A stretch of DNA of 34,185 nt, from positions 192,156-226,340 of the forward strand of contig JAHNZQ020000016.1 of assembly GCA_019155205.2 (NCBI GenBank), in the 5' to 3' direction. This document shows, piece by piece, positions 32,093 through 34,185 of the stretch. This stretch comes from Gracilaria vermiculophylla. Its lineage: Eukaryota > Rhodophyta > Florideophyceae > Gracilariales > Gracilariaceae. Within the stretch, counting starts at the first letter, position 1. Each line of letters begins with the position of its first letter. The notes under the pieces were generated by a model, which did no database searches, had not been told where the DNA came from, and saw only the letters and a program-made list of their open reading frames with translations. Made by a program: the position numbers and the translations under genes.

Positions 32093-33945
32093 ATGAACAG
32101 AAAGAAACGCCATGATGCAGGCAACGCTCTGGCTGCATCAGAAGTGAGCTGAGGCAAAGACAGCACGAGAATCAAGGCAAAATGTGAGGCAGATGCCTAG
32201 TCTAATCCGGAAGAGACTCCCAATGAGCGCTTGCAACAGAAAGCCAATGAGAAAGAAACCGAATAGGAAAGAAAAGAAAAAGAACTCGAACAAGCGGAGC
32301 GACGAGCTTTCTTTGAGGCTCAAAACGCAAAGCGTCGCGCTGAACGAGAACGCATTCTACCCTGTAGTGACAACGCGTCAAGTGACCTTGTCCGAAAAGG
32401 GAGACCGTCAGATTCAGAGCCCAGACAACTTGATTCTTAAAGAAATGCACGGGGTTCTTGCGCAACATTCGATTTTCCGGTATTACTGCAGATTCCGTCG
32501 CAACGCTATGGAACGAAGCACATGCGTTTAATCTATCTCGTTATATATCAGAGGTGGTGACCGCCATGACGAACATTTAACTGCGAGCAAGCGACATCGA
32601 GCACGTCATCCTGTTATGTGGTAAAATGCATCGTCGTTATGAAGATTTCACACCCCGAATCTTTGTCTCTTAGGGGAGCTTGATTGTTGGCGGTGCTGGA
32701 AATGGGCCATCTCGTGATTTATCCGCTCGAATAGCAGCAATGGGCTTGATGCTTGAAATACTCGTACTTAGTATGATTTTCGATACGAACCCATTAACTT
32801 TCACCCTCAAACAAGTAATGAAAGTCTGGAAGGAGTCCATGGAGAGTGCTGTTCAATCTCTTGGCATCCTGGCAACATTCGTTCGTTGCGCTAATCGCAC
32901 TATGCTAGCATCTCATTTTACCTCGCCGAAGAGACTTTCAGAGACAACTATTACGGATTTTGAAGAGATTGCAGCTTGGGAACTTGGTGTCTTTTCGTTC
33001 AGTGCGAGAAATATAATTTTTGTGCCCTGGAGTCGTTCTATATATCTGACGTTGAAAGAATCGTTCCAGACGCAGCGAATTCTCTGAAAAAAGCAAAACT
33101 TGCGTTCCCATGCGTGGCAGTGATGAGTATTCAGGAACAAATGCATTTGAAAGCGCAAAGCATGCATGCGAAAGGATTGTATCATCTGCGAATATCTTGG
33201 CAGAGAGCATGGGAAAACAAACTGTTAGTATCCCTGCAAATCACGCGCAAGGGTTAGGCACCTCGGTTGAAGCAAGCATTGGTCAGGACAGCACCCATGC
33301 AATTGTTGCAAACCCATTAAACTCTTTTGGCAGAGGGCGACAAAGTGCTCAAGATTTTGATATGATGATGCATGCTGATCACCCTTTTGATGGCGATCAA
33401 CAAATGATTTTCTACACCGAAGTGGTGTCAGCGAAGGATATTCTCCATGGAATTAGAGAACCTTCTGCAAAAGATAGCTCGCAGACGGAAAAGAATGAAG
33501 AAACTCAGTCAAGCGAGAAACCAAGCAGTCTGAAATCTTCTTTGGCACCTACTAAAGAGGAATCTCATGAGTGGAAGACTAATCAAACAGCTGAAGTATC
33601 AGACGAAAAAAAAAAATCATCGATACCTACGGATAAACTACGCGGCTGACTGGGGACGACGGAAAAAAAGAAGACGCAGACAACTTTGCATGGCTGTTCA
33701 TTGTTTCAACGGATGGTCAAAGGATTGTTGCGAAACGTGTTTGGAAAGCTTTCTGTTCCGTTTCTGCTCAGAAATTAAACGTTTTACCAGCGTACAGCCG
33801 CATAGCAGAGTCTTTCCCATGATTATATCCAAATATGGTTTCTGCAATTGCAACCGGCCATGAACATAAATTTCGAACTCTTGTGCGCAAACCAGATGCG
33901 GATGAGAAGATTACATCCTCTTGCATGAAAAGCGCACGCTACTGA
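32093..33945 (+). pseudogene. UPF2/NMD2-like gene, broken and 3'-truncated
   Basis: UPF2 is the MIF4G-domain scaffold linking UPF1 and UPF3 in nonsense-mediated mRNA decay. From an ATG at 32093 a charged coiled-coil-like N-terminus (KEKELEQAERRAFFEAQNAK) is read through stops at 32150, 32198 and 32264. From 32461 the first MIF4G domain reads FNLSRYISEVVTAMTNI, stop (32578), LRASDIEHVILLCGKMHRRY, EDFTPRIFVS, stop (32671), then DLSARIAAMGLMLEILVLS and onward to 33087. After frame changes an acidic linker follows (33110-33649, HPFDGDQQMIFYTEV). The start of the second MIF4G reads QKLNVLPAYSRIAESFP, stop (33820), then FRTLVRKPDADEK to 33945. The remaining UPF2 (rest of MIF4G-2, MIF4G-3, UPF1-binding tail) is missing. 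No GT-AG intron pattern explains the stops, since they replace single residues. Pseudogene is most likely; base-calling error is the alternative for the frameshifts. Confidence 0.72.
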
Positions 33946-34185
33946 ATTAAATCTTGAGTCCCCTTTTTCTGTTACACCCTTGCAAGAGACCACAGCAACG
34001 TCGGTGGGGCACGTTGTCTTCTTCGCGATTCTAACCTGGCTTGCAATCATTTGCGATTGGACTCACGGCGAGGATACCGCTGCGCTCCACCTCTTTCTCT
34101 CCGCCACTTGCCGCCTCTGGTGCATTCCCTCCCCTGGCCTGCTGCTCTGTTCTCAGGCGAAACTTGATTGGTGCGATGATGACTT
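33946..34185. other. Window edge, no gene recognised
   Basis: Homology to UPF2 ends here. The sequence becomes pyrimidine-rich near 34080-34150. Nothing further is recognisable. Confidence 0.4.

Noticed and set aside
32093..33945. Reassigned stop codons (TAG or TAA read as Gln), suggested by some stops in the UPF2-like gene
   Set aside because: TGA, TAA and TAG all occur as interruptions, at positions normally held by different residues. Frameshifts are also present, and the intact SDR gene ends normally at a TGA, so decay explains the pattern better.
1..34185. CRISPR array, tRNA/rRNA genes, bacterial operon signals
   Set aside because: No regularly spaced repeats, cloverleaf or rRNA-like segments were seen, and the gene content is eukaryotic.

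Overview
The window looks like nuclear DNA from an intron-poor eukaryote with many transposons. It carries Ty1/copia, Ty3/gypsy, Tc1/mariner and PIF/Harbinger sequences, a eukaryote-type UPF2-like gene, no bacterial operon layout, and AT-rich intergenic DNA interrupted by GC-richer retroelement blocks. A compact alga or other protist (a red alga is my guess) would fit, but nothing here fixes the lineage. Only one gene is clearly intact: a short-chain dehydrogenase/reductase at 6068-7210 (+). Almost everything else recognisable is a broken mobile element or pseudogene.

Layout. 1-815: nothing recognised. 816-1200 (-): an unassigned coding-like relic. 1450-3690 (+): a decayed Ty1/copia pol (integrase, reverse transcriptase, RNase H) with a long hairpin at 2920-2977. 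3691-6067: AT-rich, no gene recognised. 6068-7210: the SDR gene. 7211-9689: AT-rich, no gene recognised. 9690-10364 and 18964-19240: two halves of one Tc1/mariner transposase relic, split by a complete but dead Ty3/gypsy element (10365-18963). That element has two 874-bp LTRs, TG...CA ends, a perfect 5-bp target duplication (GTCAG), gag, RT and RNase H, a missing integrase, and a large block that reads best on the opposite strand (16104-18042).

20200-21126: unidentified coding-like DNA. 21172-24330: a second Ty3/gypsy pol with a chromodomain (chromovirus type), lacking gag and visible LTRs, again followed by an antisense coding-like block (24396-25365). 25908-27940: a 2-kb element with about 550-bp terminal inverted repeats, holding one minus-strand frame that runs from one arm across the centre. 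27970-28021: a polypurine run and hairpin. 29110-30050 (-): a PIF/Harbinger transposase relic. 30214-31491: a structurally complete Tc1 element with TIRs, TA flanks and a DD34E transposase carrying two lesions. 32093-33945 (+): a UPF2-like (nonsense-mediated decay factor) coding region with several stops and frameshifts.

The order of events can partly be read: a Tc1 element inserted first, and a gypsy element later landed in its transposase gene. That gypsy element is old, since its LTRs differ at 13 of 60 compared bases. The 30214-31491 Tc1 element is the best preserved and so probably the youngest. The most unusual signals are the antisense blocks downstream of pol in both gypsy elements, and the inverted-repeat element whose terminal repeats contain the start of its own open frame.
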